Source of the DNA: an uncultured Eggerthellaceae bacterium
GTDB taxonomy: Bacteria > Actinomycetota > Coriobacteriia > Coriobacteriales > Eggerthellaceae
DNA: 64,000 nucleotides
Assembly: GCA_910588905.1 (NCBI GenBank)
Contig: CAJURZ010000007.1
Location: 1-64,000, forward strand
Reading direction: 5' to 3'
Made by a program: the position numbers and the translations under genes. Shown here in pieces: positions 16,540 to 25,850 of the stretch. How positions within the stretch are numbered: position 1 is the stretch's first letter; every line of letters starts with the position of its first letter. The notes below the pieces were generated by a model, which worked only from the letters and a program-made list of their open reading frames with translations, made no database searches and had not been told where the DNA came from.

Positions 16540-18051
16540 ATGGATTGCACTGTGAACCTCTCAACTCCGAAGCTGATCGAGCTCTCCTTGGAACGAGGTG
16601 AGGGGAAGCTCTCGAACACTGGCTCTTTATCCGTCTTCACGGGAGCGCGAACGGGCCGGTCCGCGAAGGATAAGGCCATCGTTCACAATAGCGCCACTGA
16701 GGATTCCGTGGCCTGGGGAGATGTGAACCGTCCTGTCTCCCAGAAGACCTTCGATTCCCTCTTCTCTCGCCTGGAACGCTATCTGGAAGAGCGAAAGCCC
16801 TACGTCTTCGAAGGCTATGCAGGTGTTCGCCCCGAGCACGCCAAGGACTTCCGCATCATCTGCGAACTGGCCAGTCAGGCCCTCTTCATCTCCCAGCTTC
16901 TCCATCAAGGGGATATCCTGGAAGATGCGCCCTTCCAGATCCTGGTAGCCCCTGGATTCTCTTGCGAACCTGAGCGGGACGGCACCCGAAGCGATGCTGC
17001 CATCATGATCGACTACCTCAACCGTCGCGCCCTCATCGCCGGTACGCGCTATGCCGGAGAGATCAAGAAGACGGTCTTCTCCATCATGAACTTCCTCCTG
17101 CCTGCCGAAGGCGTCCTACCCATGCACTGTTCGGCGAACATGGCCCGAGATGGGCGCACGGCGGTGTTCTTCGGCCTTTCCGGCACAGGAAAGACCACCC
17201 TCTCCGCCGACCCCGCACGCCTGCTCATCGGGGATGACGAGCATGGCTGGGCCGATGATGGGGTATTCAACTTCGAAGCGGGCTGCTATGCGAAGTGCAT
17301 AGACCTCGACCCCACCCGCGAACCAGAGATATATCAGGCCATTCGCTTCGGAGCTATGACAGAGAACGTGGTGATGGACCCGAAGAGCCGCGCCTTGTAC
17401 TTCGCTGATGATTCCCTCACCGAGAACACCCGGGCCGCTTATCCGGTAGGCCATATCAGCAACACAGAACCGTCGGGCAAAGGCCGCGTTCCCTCCACCG
17501 TCATCTTCCTCACCGCTGATGCCTTCGGAGTGCTGCCGCCCATATCCCGGCTCAACCTCCAGCAGGCTATGTACTACTTCCTCTCGGGCTACACCTCTAA
17601 GGTGGCAGGTACGGAAGTAGGCATCACCGAACCGGAGCCCACGTTCTCCACCTGCTTCGGAGAGCCCTTCCTGCCCTTACAGCCGCAGGTCTATGCGCGC
17701 ATGCTCAAAGAGAAGGTAGCCCAGGCAGGCTCAGAGGTGTTCTTGGTGAACACGGGCTGGAACGGCCGCGGCGAGCGCATGCCCCTCTCTCAGACCCGGG
17801 CCATGGTGAACGCCGCCCTCTCAGGAGAGCTGGCAGGAGCGGACTTCCGGACAGACCCCCTCTTCGGATTCCAGGTGCCCTTGAGCTGCCCTGGTTGTCC
17901 GGCTGATATCCTGGACCCGCGCACATCCTGGGAGGATAGCAACGCCTACGATGCCCAAGCACGCAAGCTGGCCGCCATGTTCCAAGAGAACTTCACCACT
18001 AAATACGGCTTCGTCTCAACTGATATAGCGGAAGCAGGCCCACAACTCTAA
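16540..18051 (+). CDS. pckA: phosphoenolpyruvate carboxykinase (ATP)
   Basis: Interconverts oxaloacetate + ATP and PEP + CO2 + ADP. The kinase-1a signature GLSGTGKTTLSADP and the metal-binding IGDDEHGW are intact, as are the TGARTGRSAKDK substrate loop and AGEIKK (catalytic lysine) segment. At 503 residues it is shorter than the ~530 typical of the family, the difference being at the N-terminus. The upstream ribosome-binding site is weak (GGTGGG), so the start is uncertain. In anaerobes with a biotin-dependent pyruvate carboxylase (see 40331-42217) it may work in the carboxylating, ATP-forming or the gluconeogenic direction. Its stop overlaps the converging LOG gene by 4 bases. Confidence 0.95.
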   Translation: MDCTVNLSTPKLIELSLERGEGKLSNTGSLSVFTGARTGRSAKDKAIVHNSATEDSVAWGDVNRPVSQKTFDSLFSRLERYLEERKPYVFEGYAGVRPEHAKDFRIICELASQALFISQLLHQGDILEDAPFQILVAPGFSCEPERDGTRSDAAIMIDYLNRRALIAGTRYAGEIKKTVFSIMNFLLPAEGVLPMHCSANMARDGRTAVFFGLSGTGKTTLSADPARLLIGDDEHGWADDGVFNFEAGCYAKCIDLDPTREPEIYQAIRFGAMTENVVMDPKSRALYFADDSLTENTRAAYPVGHISNTEPSGKGRVPSTVIFLTADAFGVLPPISRLNLQQAMYYFLSGYTSKVAGTEVGITEPEPTFSTCFGEPFLPLQPQVYARMLKEKVAQAGSEVFLVNTGWNGRGERMPLSQTRAMVNAALSGELAGADFRTDPLFGFQVPLSCPGCPADILDPRTSWEDSNAYDAQARKLAAMFQENFTTKYGFVSTDIAEAGPQL

Positions 18052-18650
18052 CCCATGGGCAGGTTGGCTTCCGGGACCACTGGTGCGGAGGTGTCGGATG
18101 CGGGATGGGAAGCCCGTTCAGCCAAGAGCGCGATGAGCTCGTCAGTGGTCTGGGCGAAGACGAAGGCTGCTTCTACCTGGTCCTCTTCGATGAACCGCGC
18201 CTCCACCATGCGTTTGAGCAGTTCCTTGAGCCCAGTGTAGAAACCATCCAGGTCAAGGAAATAGCACGGACCCGGCGTCATCTGCAAGCGGATGCGGCTC
18301 ATGATCTCTGCTATCTCCTCCAGAGTGCCCACGCCGCCAGGAAGAGCCACGAAGACATCGGCCAATTGGATCATGAGAGCCTTGCGCTCCTCCATGGTCT
18401 GCACCACATGAAGGCGCGTGAGGTCATGCTGAGCCACTCCGGCATCGATGAAGAATTGGGGTTCCACCCCACAGGCTTCGCCCCCCGCCTCCAAGCACGC
18501 AGCGGATACCTCGCCCATGAGCCCGATAGAGCTGCCCCCATAGATCAGGCCGTGGCCGCTCTCCCCTATCCAAGCTCCTAGCTGACGGGCAGCCTCCTTC
18601 AAGGGTGCCAGTGCTAGCGGGCTTGACCCGCAATAGACCGCGATATCCAT
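18048..18650 (-). CDS. LOG-family nucleotide 5'-monophosphate phosphoribohydrolase (TIGR00730)
   Basis: A 200-residue Rossmann-fold protein with the family signature PGGVGTLEEIAEI and the N-terminal VYCGSS and YGGSSIGLMG motifs. LOG proteins hydrolyse N6-modified AMP (cytokinin ribotides) or related nucleotides to the base and ribose 5-phosphate; in bacteria they are often annotated as lysine-decarboxylase-like by mistake. It is the last gene of the long minus-strand run, 22 bases after ackA. The C-terminal tail (ERASHPASDTSAPVVPEANL) is low complexity. Confidence 0.9.
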   Translation of the reverse strand: MDIAVYCGSSPLALAPLKEAARQLGAWIGESGHGLIYGGSSIGLMGEVSAACLEAGGEACGVEPQFFIDAGVAQHDLTRLHVVQTMEERKALMIQLADVFVALPGGVGTLEEIAEIMSRIRLQMTPGPCYFLDLDGFYTGLKELLKRMVEARFIEEDQVEAAFVFAQTTDELIALLAERASHPASDTSAPVVPEANLPMG

Positions 18651-18672
18651 ATCCTCTGATCTCCTTTGAAGC

Positions 18673-19890
18673 TCACGAGGTCATCTGACTGACCAGATTG
18701 TCCGTCTCTCGGGCGATGCGCATCTCCTCATCCGTGGTCACCACGCAGATCTTGATAGGGCTATCATCAATAGAGATGATGCGGTTCACGCCGATCTGGC
18801 CGATGACATCATTGCGTTCCTTGTCCAAGATCATGCCCATATGAGCCAGTCCGGCGAAGATGCGCTCACGCAACTCTGCAGAGTTCTCTCCGATGCCCGC
18901 TGTCATCACCACGGCATCGGTCCGCGTCATGGCCGCATAGAAGCCGCCGATGGCCTTTTGGATGCGATAGACGTACATGTCTATGGCCAACTCTGCCTGC
19001 TGATCCCCCTCATCTACGGCATCGAGCACATCGCGCATGTCGCTAGACACCCCTGATACCCCCAGGATGCCGCTCTTGCGATTGAGGATGGTATCCATCT
19101 CGTCGAAGCTGATGCCCTCTCGGCGCATGATGTAGGTGATGATGGCTGGGTCTATGGAACCGGACCGAGTGCCCATCATGAGCCCTTCCAAGGGCGTGAA
19201 GCCCATAGTGGTATCGATGGACTTCCCATGGTTCACCGCAGTGATGGAGCCGCCATTGCCCAGATGGCAGGTGATGAGCCCTAAGTCGCGCAAAGGGCGC
19301 CCCAGGAGATTCGCTGCCTGCTGGGCTGCATAGCGATGGCTCGTTCCGTGGGCCCCATAGCGGCGGATGCGGTAGTGATCGTAGTACTCCATGGGGAGCG
19401 GATACATATAGGCCTTCGCAGGCATGGTGGTATGGAAAGCGGTATCGAACACAGCCACCTGGGGCGTATTCGGCATCATCTGGCGCATCATGTCTATGCA
19501 GGCATCCGCAGGAGGGTTATGGAGCGGTGCGAGCTCTTCGCAGAGAGCCAGCTTCTCCCGGGCACCATCGTCTATGAGGGCTGCCTTGCTGAAGTACTCG
19601 CCACCGGCCACCACCCGATTGCCGATAGCATCTATCTGCTCCAGACCGCTGATGGGGCTCTCCGGATCATCTACGAGGATATCAAGGAGCTTCCGCAGGC
19701 ATTCCGGAACGCTCAGGCCCGCAACGCTGTAGGTGGTCTTATGGAACTCCGGCGTGAAGGATACGTTCATGTAGGCATCCGGCGTCCCCACCTTCTCAGC
19801 CAAGCAGCGCATGAGCGACACCTTGCCATCGGTCTCGATGAGCTGGCATTTCAGGCTTGAGCTGCCCGCATTCACCACCAATACGCGCAT
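18673..19890 (-). CDS. ackA: acetate kinase
   Basis: Makes ATP from acetyl phosphate and ADP, giving acetate. Key family motifs are present: VVNAGSSSLK at the N-terminus, VAVFDTAFHTTMP, YGAHGTSHRY and TAGIGENSAELRERI near the C-terminus. The open frame extends 34 codons upstream, but the ATG at 19890 preceded by GGAGGCACCC gives MRVLVVNAGSSS and a normal length of 405 residues. It lies 13 bases after gpsA and is probably cotranscribed with it. No phosphotransacetylase gene is adjacent, which is unusual because pta is commonly beside ackA. Confidence 0.97.
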   Translation of the reverse strand: MRVLVVNAGSSSLKCQLIETDGKVSLMRCLAEKVGTPDAYMNVSFTPEFHKTTYSVAGLSVPECLRKLLDILVDDPESPISGLEQIDAIGNRVVAGGEYFSKAALIDDGAREKLALCEELAPLHNPPADACIDMMRQMMPNTPQVAVFDTAFHTTMPAKAYMYPLPMEYYDHYRIRRYGAHGTSHRYAAQQAANLLGRPLRDLGLITCHLGNGGSITAVNHGKSIDTTMGFTPLEGLMMGTRSGSIDPAIITYIMRREGISFDEMDTILNRKSGILGVSGVSSDMRDVLDAVDEGDQQAELAIDMYVYRIQKAIGGFYAAMTRTDAVVMTAGIGENSAELRERIFAGLAHMGMILDKERNDVIGQIGVNRIISIDDSPIKICVVTTDEEMRIARETDNLVSQMTS

Positions 19891-19903
19891 GGGTGCCTCC
19901 TCT

Positions 19904-20899
19904 TTAGAATTCCGCCCTGAGCGGACGCTCCAGTAACGTGCGAGCCACCAGCGCAGGATCAGCCCCCTGCCAGACCACCTGGCGGACCGCATCGGTCAAG
20001 GGCAGTTCCACCCCATGTCGGGTGCTCAGCACCTCCAGCGTCTTGCAGGCGATGGCCCCTTCCACCACCATGTGGGTATCCCGTTCGAAATCCTCCAGGG
20101 TCTTCCCGCAAGCGATATAATCCTCGCCGAAGCGCCGGTTGCGCGAATGGCGCGAAGTACAGGTGACCACCATGTCCCCACAGCCCGCCAAGCCCAAACA
20201 GGTGATGGCTTCGCCTCCGCACTGCTCTACCATGCGGCTCATCTCAGCCAGGCCGCGGGTGATGAGCATGGCTGCGGTATCATCTCCCATCCCCAGCCCA
20301 TAGGCGATGCCCACCGCTATGGCGATGACGTTCTTGAATGCCCCGCAAAGCTCCACCCCTACGATATCCTTTGAGGTATAGGTGCGGAAGTAGTCGGTAG
20401 CGAAGAGGCTCCGGAAGAAGAGGGCCGTATCCGCTGAGGGAGCCGCGCTGACAGCCCCTGACGGAACCCGATGGATGACCTCTTCGGCATGGGTAGGACC
20501 GGAGAGCACCCCGATCCGGTTGAGATCCCCTACCTCTTCAGCGAACACCTCTGCCGGAAGCGCCCCTGTCTCCGCCTCCACCCCTTTCGAGCAGATGACC
20601 ACGGGAAGCTCTGCGGGCAAGAGGCCCTGCAGGCTGACGGCGGTAGACCGCAGGTACGCGGAAGGCGGCACCACAACACAAGCCTCAGCCCCTTCAAGGG
20701 CCTCAGCCACAGAGGTGGTGGCAACGACCTGCGAAGAGAGGACCGCATCCTTCAGGTAATCAGGGTTACGGTGCTCACGGTTTATCCCCTCCGCCACGCT
20801 CTCGCGTCTCACGACAAGGGATACCTCTGAGCCCGCATCCGCCAACACCTGGGAGAGTGCCGTCCCCCAAGAACCCGAACCGATGACGCAGACCTTCAT
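19904..20899 (-). CDS. gpsA: glycerol-3-phosphate dehydrogenase [NAD(P)+]
   Basis: Reduces dihydroxyacetone phosphate to sn-glycerol 3-phosphate for phospholipid synthesis in the cytoplasm. The dinucleotide-binding motif GSGSWGTALSQ starts at residue 7, and CGAFKNVIAIAVGIAYG holds the catalytic lysine. The start at 20899 (MKVCVIGSG) follows AAGGAGC at good spacing; a 41-codon in-frame His-rich extension upstream lies inside plsY and is rejected. The length is 331. It overlaps the plsY stop by 4 bases (ATGA), fitting joint control of glycerol-3-phosphate production and acylation. Confidence 0.96.
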   Translation of the reverse strand: MKVCVIGSGSWGTALSQVLADAGSEVSLVVRRESVAEGINREHRNPDYLKDAVLSSQVVATTSVAEALEGAEACVVVPPSAYLRSTAVSLQGLLPAELPVVICSKGVEAETGALPAEVFAEEVGDLNRIGVLSGPTHAEEVIHRVPSGAVSAAPSADTALFFRSLFATDYFRTYTSKDIVGVELCGAFKNVIAIAVGIAYGLGMGDDTAAMLITRGLAEMSRMVEQCGGEAITCLGLAGCGDMVVTCTSRHSRNRRFGEDYIACGKTLEDFERDTHMVVEGAIACKTLEVLSTRHGVELPLTDAVRQVVWQGADPALVARTLLERPLRAEF

Positions 20900-21516
20900 G
20901 AACGCTCCTTCGTCTTGGAACCCAGCTTGCTCTCCGTTCCCTGCCTGAGACGACGCAGGTTCGAGCGATGGGCCCAGATGACCGTGAGAGCCGCCAGCGT
21001 GATGATGCCCACCGTGACCCACTGCCCCCAGAAGAGATGCAAAGCGATGAGGGGACAGGCAACGGCCGCCGTCACCGAACCAGCGGAAACATAGCGCGAA
21101 AGCGCCACGATGAGCGCGAAGAGCGCTATCTCAGCCAAAGCCCAGAGGGGCCCATAGAGGAAGAACAGGTATCCCACTGCCACCGATATGCCCTTGCCCC
21201 CACGGAACTTGAGCCAAGGGCTGAAGATATGACCCCAAACGCAACCAAGGAAGCCCAAGGCCAAAGCCACGCTCCCTTCGGTGAAAAGGGTGACCAAGAG
21301 CCCCGCCAGAAGGCCCTTGCCAAGATCCAGCAGGAAGACAGCAGCGCCCCCCGCTTTCCCCATGGTGCGCAGGGCATTGGTGGCGCCGATGTTCCCAGAC
21401 CCTTCATCGCGGATGTCCTTATGGAAGCCTATCCGAGAGACGATGACCCCCCAGGGGATAGAGCCCAGGAGGAACGTGCCCACGAACAAGAGGGCCAAGA
21501 TGAGCGGCTGATCCAT
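20896..21516 (-). CDS. plsY: glycerol-3-phosphate acyltransferase PlsY
   Basis: Integral membrane enzyme that transfers acyl groups from acyl phosphate to glycerol 3-phosphate, the first step of phosphatidic acid synthesis. The three conserved loops are visible: GSIPWG near the N-terminus with GSGNIGATNALR, then FRGGKGI. At 206 residues with about five hydrophobic helices it matches the family. The C-terminal tail is basic (RSNLRRLRQGTESKLGSKTKER). It sits between der (4-base gap) and gpsA (4-base overlap). PlsX, which makes acyl phosphate, is not in the window. Confidence 0.95.
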   Translation of the reverse strand: MDQPLILALLFVGTFLLGSIPWGVIVSRIGFHKDIRDEGSGNIGATNALRTMGKAGGAAVFLLDLGKGLLAGLLVTLFTEGSVALALGFLGCVWGHIFSPWLKFRGGKGISVAVGYLFFLYGPLWALAEIALFALIVALSRYVSAGSVTAAVACPLIALHLFWGQWVTVGIITLAALTVIWAHRSNLRRLRQGTESKLGSKTKERS

Positions 21517-21520
21517 GGGG

Positions 21521-22837
21521 CTAGTCCTTCTTCTTGAACTTGAAGCGCACAGGCGTGCCCGTCAGATCGAAGGCTTTGCGCAGGCGGTTCTCCAAGAAAC
21601 GCTCGTAATTATCCGTTACCACATCAGGGCGGTTGCAGAAGAACGTGAGCTGCGGTGGGCAGGTACCCGTTTGGGTGACGTACTTGATGCGCAGGACCGT
21701 CTTGCCCTTGGTCACCGTATGGCCCGTCTCTTGGATCTCTGCCAACCAACGGTTGAGGCGTCCGGTGGGAAGCGCACTGGAAAAGCCCTCGTAGGCTTGG
21801 TCGATGGCTTTCCAGACCCGCTCCACCCCTTTGCCGGTGAGGGCTGATATGGCGATGACGGGTGCATAGCTCACGAAGACCAGCTCATCCTCCAGATCGA
21901 AGCGCACCTTCTCCTTGGCTTCTGCCCCTTCGACGATATCCCACTTGTTCAGCACGATGACCAGGGCGCAACCACGCTCAGCGGCATAGTTGGCAACCCG
22001 CTGATCCTCATTGGTGACGCCCAGCGTCCCGTCGATCACCAGCACCGCTACATCAGCGCGATCTATGGCACGCAACGCACGCACGAAGCCGTAGTACTCC
22101 ACAGATTCGGTTATCTTGCTCTTCTGGCGCAGCCCAGCCGTATCGACGATGCGGAAGAGCTCCCCTTCATGCTCCACCAAGGTATCCACTGCATCCCGGG
22201 TGGTACCGGCCACCGGGCTCACGATGGAGCGCTCGCCCTTGGTCATCTTATTGGTGAGCGATGATTTCCCCGCATTCGGCCGACCGATGATGGCGATGTT
22301 GACCGCAGGCTCTTCGGGTTCCTGATCATCCAGCCCCGAAGCGCGAATGGCCTCCACTACCGCATCCAACAGATCCCCTGTGCCATGGCCATGGACCGAG
22401 GAGATGGGCCACGGCTCCCCCAGCCCCAGCTGATAGTATTCCCAGAGATCCCCTTCAGCATCGGGGTTATCCAGCTTGTTCACCAGCAGGAATACGGGCT
22501 TGCCCGTGCGCTTCAGGATGCGCGCCACCTCTTCATCGTCCGCTTGCATCCCCGTGCGCCCATCCACCATGAACAGGATGATGTCCGCCTGGTCTTTCGC
22601 CTCGTAGGCTTGGGAGCGGATGGATATCTGGAAGTCGTCGTCGGTGCCCACCTCTATCCCTCCGGTGTCCACCAGCATGAAATCCACGCCGTTCCAATCG
22701 GCCTCATGGTAGCTGCGGTCTCGGGTGACGCCGCGCATCTCATGGACGATGGCGTCATTGGTCTGGGCTATCTTGTTCACGAAGGTGGATTTGCCCACAT
22801 TGGGGCGCCCCACCACTGCGATCATCGGCAATGCCAT
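21521..22837 (-). CDS. der: ribosome biogenesis GTPase Der (EngA)
   Basis: A 438-residue protein with two tandem GTPase domains and a KH-like C-terminal domain, required for 50S subunit maturation. The first P-loop is GRPNVGKSTFVNKI with DTGG and NKLD; the second is GRPNAGKSSLTNKM with DTAG and NKWD. The C-terminal KH-like region (RIKYVTQTGTCPPQLTFFCNRPD) is complete. Its start overlaps the end of the DUF512 gene by 16 bases, and plsY begins 4 bases after its stop, within the long operon. Confidence 0.97.
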   Translation of the reverse strand: MALPMIAVVGRPNVGKSTFVNKIAQTNDAIVHEMRGVTRDRSYHEADWNGVDFMLVDTGGIEVGTDDDFQISIRSQAYEAKDQADIILFMVDGRTGMQADDEEVARILKRTGKPVFLLVNKLDNPDAEGDLWEYYQLGLGEPWPISSVHGHGTGDLLDAVVEAIRASGLDDQEPEEPAVNIAIIGRPNAGKSSLTNKMTKGERSIVSPVAGTTRDAVDTLVEHEGELFRIVDTAGLRQKSKITESVEYYGFVRALRAIDRADVAVLVIDGTLGVTNEDQRVANYAAERGCALVIVLNKWDIVEGAEAKEKVRFDLEDELVFVSYAPVIAISALTGKGVERVWKAIDQAYEGFSSALPTGRLNRWLAEIQETGHTVTKGKTVLRIKYVTQTGTCPPQLTFFCNRPDVVTDNYERFLENRLRKAFDLTGTPVRFKFKKKD

Positions 22838-24195
22838 GGGTTGGTTCCCTCGCTCATCCTCTTCAGTCGTTCGATACAGTCTAGCGGATTGGAGGGCACC
22901 ACCTCTACGGCCTTCCCCGACTTCTCCGCGATATCCTTGGAGGTCATCCCATCCACGGTGAGCCCATCATCATTGAGCGCCACCTGCGGCACCAGATAGA
23001 TGCACTCCTCTCCTCCGTCGTGGTCCTGGATGGCCTGGACCATATCCGCTCCCGCCAGGAGCCCCGTCACATCCACATTGCCCCCGAAGAACCGGTTGGG
23101 CACGAACAGAGCGCTGGCTTGGGGGGCAAGGGGTGATGCGGTCAACAATCCCGGGAAATAGGGCTCCATGGCCTGCCCGCAGAGGAATGCCAGCTGGCGG
23201 TGGGCAGCTTCCAGGCTGGCAGTCACCTGAGCAAGGCCCTCCTGGCTGGAGGCCGCCTCCCACTCATCCACGCAGCTGCGCACGATGCCGATCCCGTCTT
23301 CGAAGAGGGGAAAGCCGCCGTAGAAGGAAGCAGCAGGAAGATGCTCCAGCACCGCGTCCCCATAGGCGCTCAGGTAGAACTCATCCGCGCAGAAGACCCA
23401 AGCATCCCCCCGCTCCCCTTCGGCCCTCAACTGAAAGGGCTGCACCCGCTCCAGGACAGCCAGAGCATCTTCGGGAGCATCGAAGCTCTTCCCGAAGGCG
23501 TCCTGATGGTCTGTGAACCCCAGGGGTACGATGCCCACAGCAGTGATACCGGGCCGCTCATAGGCCCAGGCAAGCGTCTCTTCCAACACGGTCCCGTCAT
23601 TGACGCCGGGCACCAGGACGATCTGAGCATCCACCTGGATGCCCCCTGCCAAGAGCGCCTCCAAGTTCTCTAAGCCCCGAGAAGCTTGGTTGCCCATGAG
23701 CTGTTCGCGCACCGGAGCGCTCACAGCATGGAGGGATACCCGCAAGGGGCTCAAACGCTGCTCGAGGATGCGCTGGATGTCCTCCGGCCCCAGATTCGTG
23801 AGGGTAGCGAAGTTGCCTGAGAGGAAGCTCAAGCGGAAATCGTCATCCCGCAGGTACAGGCTGCGGCGCAGCCCCTTCGGCAGTTGCCGCATGAAGCAGA
23901 AGGTGCAAGCGTTGCGACAGGTGCGTACCCCATCGAAGATGACGCCTTCGAAGCTGATGCCCCAAGGTTCCTCCCAGGAGCGCTCAAGGAAGATGTCAGC
24001 TTGCCTTCCCTTCGGATCCAAGCAGGACAGGCAGCATTCGTCCTCAGTGGTGAGCCACTGCCAATCCAGGATATCGCGCACCGGATGACCGTCTACCGCA
24101 AGCACGATATCCCCTCCCTCAAGCCCCGCCCGAGACGCAGGGGAACCCTCGTCTACGGCAGCGATCACGGCCTGGGGCACCTTCTCAGAACTCAC
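22822..24195 (-). CDS. DUF512 family radical-SAM-like protein with N-terminal PDZ domain
   Basis: About 457 residues. The N-terminus is a PDZ-like fold (AAVDEGSPASRAGLEGGDIVLAVDG), followed by a radical-SAM-like cluster motif C-x3-C-x2-C (TCRNACTFCFMRQLPKG) and a C-terminal DUF512 domain. Such proteins are widespread in anaerobic Gram-positives and Coriobacteria next to der; the reaction is unknown. The start is a GTG at 24195, overlapping the ispH stop (GTGA), after GGAGG; the longer frame from 24276 lies inside ispH. The second domain contains a possible extra metal site (YFPGLLTASP region), but that is not established. Confidence 0.85.
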   Translation of the reverse strand: MSSEKVPQAVIAAVDEGSPASRAGLEGGDIVLAVDGHPVRDILDWQWLTTEDECCLSCLDPKGRQADIFLERSWEEPWGISFEGVIFDGVRTCRNACTFCFMRQLPKGLRRSLYLRDDDFRLSFLSGNFATLTNLGPEDIQRILEQRLSPLRVSLHAVSAPVREQLMGNQASRGLENLEALLAGGIQVDAQIVLVPGVNDGTVLEETLAWAYERPGITAVGIVPLGFTDHQDAFGKSFDAPEDALAVLERVQPFQLRAEGERGDAWVFCADEFYLSAYGDAVLEHLPAASFYGGFPLFEDGIGIVRSCVDEWEAASSQEGLAQVTASLEAAHRQLAFLCGQAMEPYFPGLLTASPLAPQASALFVPNRFFGGNVDVTGLLAGADMVQAIQDHDGGEECIYLVPQVALNDDGLTVDGMTSKDIAEKSGKAVEVVPSNPLDCIERLKRMSEGTNPWHCR

Positions 24196-25028
24196 AGCGC
24201 CTCCAGGATGGACCGGGCATCGGCGATCTGATCCTCTGGGGTGGAAGCTCCTGCGGTGAGGCCGATCACCTTGCAACCGTCCAGATCGAGACGGCTCAGC
24301 TCAGCAGCTGATTCCACATGGAAGGTGCGCGGGCAGCTCTGGGAGCAGATCTCCGAGAGCCGTGTGGTATTGGATGAGTTCTTTCCCCCCAAGACCACCA
24401 TAGCATCCACCTGACGCGCCACCTCCGCTGCCGTCTTCTGACGCTTGCGGGTGGCAGAGCAGATGGTGTCCTTGACGGTTGCGGAGATGCCCCGCACCTC
24501 AAGGGCGTTCAGGATACCCTCCAGGTTGTCCTTGGTCTGGGTCGTCTGGACCACCACACCTACCGGCTCATAGAGGTCAGCGGGGATGTCATCGGGGCTC
24601 AGCACCACATCAGCAGCTGCTCCACATGCCTTCGCATAGGCCAAAAGCCCTTCCACTTCCGGATGGCCCGCCTCTCCTACCACGAGTACCCTGCATCCCT
24701 CCTGGGCCAGCACCGCTGCAGCGGCCTGGGCGCGGGCCACATGGGGACAGGTGGCATCAGCCATGGCCAATCCCTGCTCCTGGATGCGTTCTTTCACCTG
24801 GGGGGTCACGCCGTGGCTGCGGATGACCACCGTGCCGCTGTCCACCTCATCCACATCTTCGGCTACGCGCACACCCTGGGATTCCAGCTTGCGCACCACC
24901 TGGGGATTATGGATAAGCGGTCCCAGGGTGGTCACGGATGTGCCCGCCTCCAAGAGGGCGTCCACCATGTCCAGTGCCCGCTGGACTCCGTAGCAGGCCC
25001 CTGCGAACTCGGCCAGGATCACCTGCAT
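24192..25028 (-). CDS. ispH: 4-hydroxy-3-methylbut-2-enyl diphosphate reductase
   Basis: Last enzyme of the MEP isoprenoid pathway, a [4Fe-4S] protein that reduces HMBPP to IPP and DMAPP. The three cluster cysteines are visible: GACYGVQRA (C12), ATCPHV and TICSATRKRQ. IRSHGVTP and the glycine-rich VLGGKNSSNTTRL segment complete the family pattern. The length of 278 is normal. It overlaps plsC by 10 bases and the DUF512 gene by 4. The pathway's first enzyme, dxs, is also in the window (36040-37917) but in a separate transcription unit. Confidence 0.97.
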   Translation of the reverse strand: MQVILAEFAGACYGVQRALDMVDALLEAGTSVTTLGPLIHNPQVVRKLESQGVRVAEDVDEVDSGTVVIRSHGVTPQVKERIQEQGLAMADATCPHVARAQAAAAVLAQEGCRVLVVGEAGHPEVEGLLAYAKACGAAADVVLSPDDIPADLYEPVGVVVQTTQTKDNLEGILNALEVRGISATVKDTICSATRKRQKTAAEVARQVDAMVVLGGKNSSNTTRLSEICSQSCPRTFHVESAAELSRLDLDGCKVIGLTAGASTPEDQIADARSILEAL

Positions 25029-25843
25029 GCTGCAATGGCCTCAGCAGGAGTGCGCACGGGGATGGGGTTATCGCGGAAGATCTCAGCGTAGTCTTTGGTC
25101 TCTGGAAAGAGAGCTGTCATGTCTACCTCTTCAGCGGGGATCTGACGGGAGAGCGCGAAGCATTCCCGCATGGCATACCAGGTGCAACCCTCCAGCCTAT
25201 CCGCTTTCGGCAAGAAATCGAAGTCAGAGAGCACGACAGGGGATCCGTATTCCACCGTGATCTTCGGGAAATGGATGCGCTGGCCCTTCTGCTTCACATA
25301 TTCGGCATTGCGCACCGTCATGGGCAACAAGGGAGCCTTGCCCATCTTCGCTATGAAGGCCGCTCCCGCATGGAGGCTGGGGATCTTGGAGCCCTTACCT
25401 CGACGGGTCCCCTCTGGCAGGATGCCCACCAGCTCATCATCCTTGAGCATGCGGGCTGCTCGCTTGATGGCGACCCTGTCAGAGCTATCCCGCTTGACCG
25501 GGAACGCCCCTACCCGGGAGAGGATCTGACCTACTAGGCCGTGAGCATTGTCGAAGAGGCTCTCGCGACCCATGAGGCGGATCCACTGCTTCGGCCGTGC
25601 GGAGAGGTAGATGAAGGCAACGTCGAGGAATGACGTGTGGTTGCAGACCACCACCGCACCGCAGTGGCCCTTGAAGGCACGCAGGGTCTCACGGCCATCC
25701 ACCCGATAGCGGAACAGGACCTTGCACACACCGCCCACGACCCCATAGACCAGGTTCCCGAACCAATGGGGTATCTGCTTCTCAGAGGATACGCCCCCTA
25801 AGGGCATATCCCACATCTTCTCGTAGGGAAGGAACAGGCCCAT
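25019..25843 (-). CDS. plsC: 1-acyl-sn-glycerol-3-phosphate acyltransferase
   Basis: Acylates lysophosphatidic acid to phosphatidic acid at the membrane. The acyltransferase block I motif NHTSFLD (HX4D), block II GAFPVKR and block III ILPEGTRRGKGS are intact. At 274 residues it is a little longer than the minimal family because of about 30 extra N-terminal residues before the first helix. It lies 7 bases after cmk; the ribosome-binding site is only GAGG. In the same operon are plsY and gpsA, so three steps of phosphatidic acid synthesis are grouped. Confidence 0.92.
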   Translation of the reverse strand: MGLFLPYEKMWDMPLGGVSSEKQIPHWFGNLVYGVVGGVCKVLFRYRVDGRETLRAFKGHCGAVVVCNHTSFLDVAFIYLSARPKQWIRLMGRESLFDNAHGLVGQILSRVGAFPVKRDSSDRVAIKRAARMLKDDELVGILPEGTRRGKGSKIPSLHAGAAFIAKMGKAPLLPMTVRNAEYVKQKGQRIHFPKITVEYGSPVVLSDFDFLPKADRLEGCTWYAMRECFALSRQIPAEEVDMTALFPETKDYAEIFRDNPIPVRTPAEAIAACR

Positions 25844-25850
25844 GGGAACC

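Noticed and set aside
20900-21022. In-frame His-rich N-terminal extension of gpsA
   Set aside because: It lies within plsY, lacks a ribosome-binding site and is absent from the GpsA family; the ATG at 20899 is well placed.
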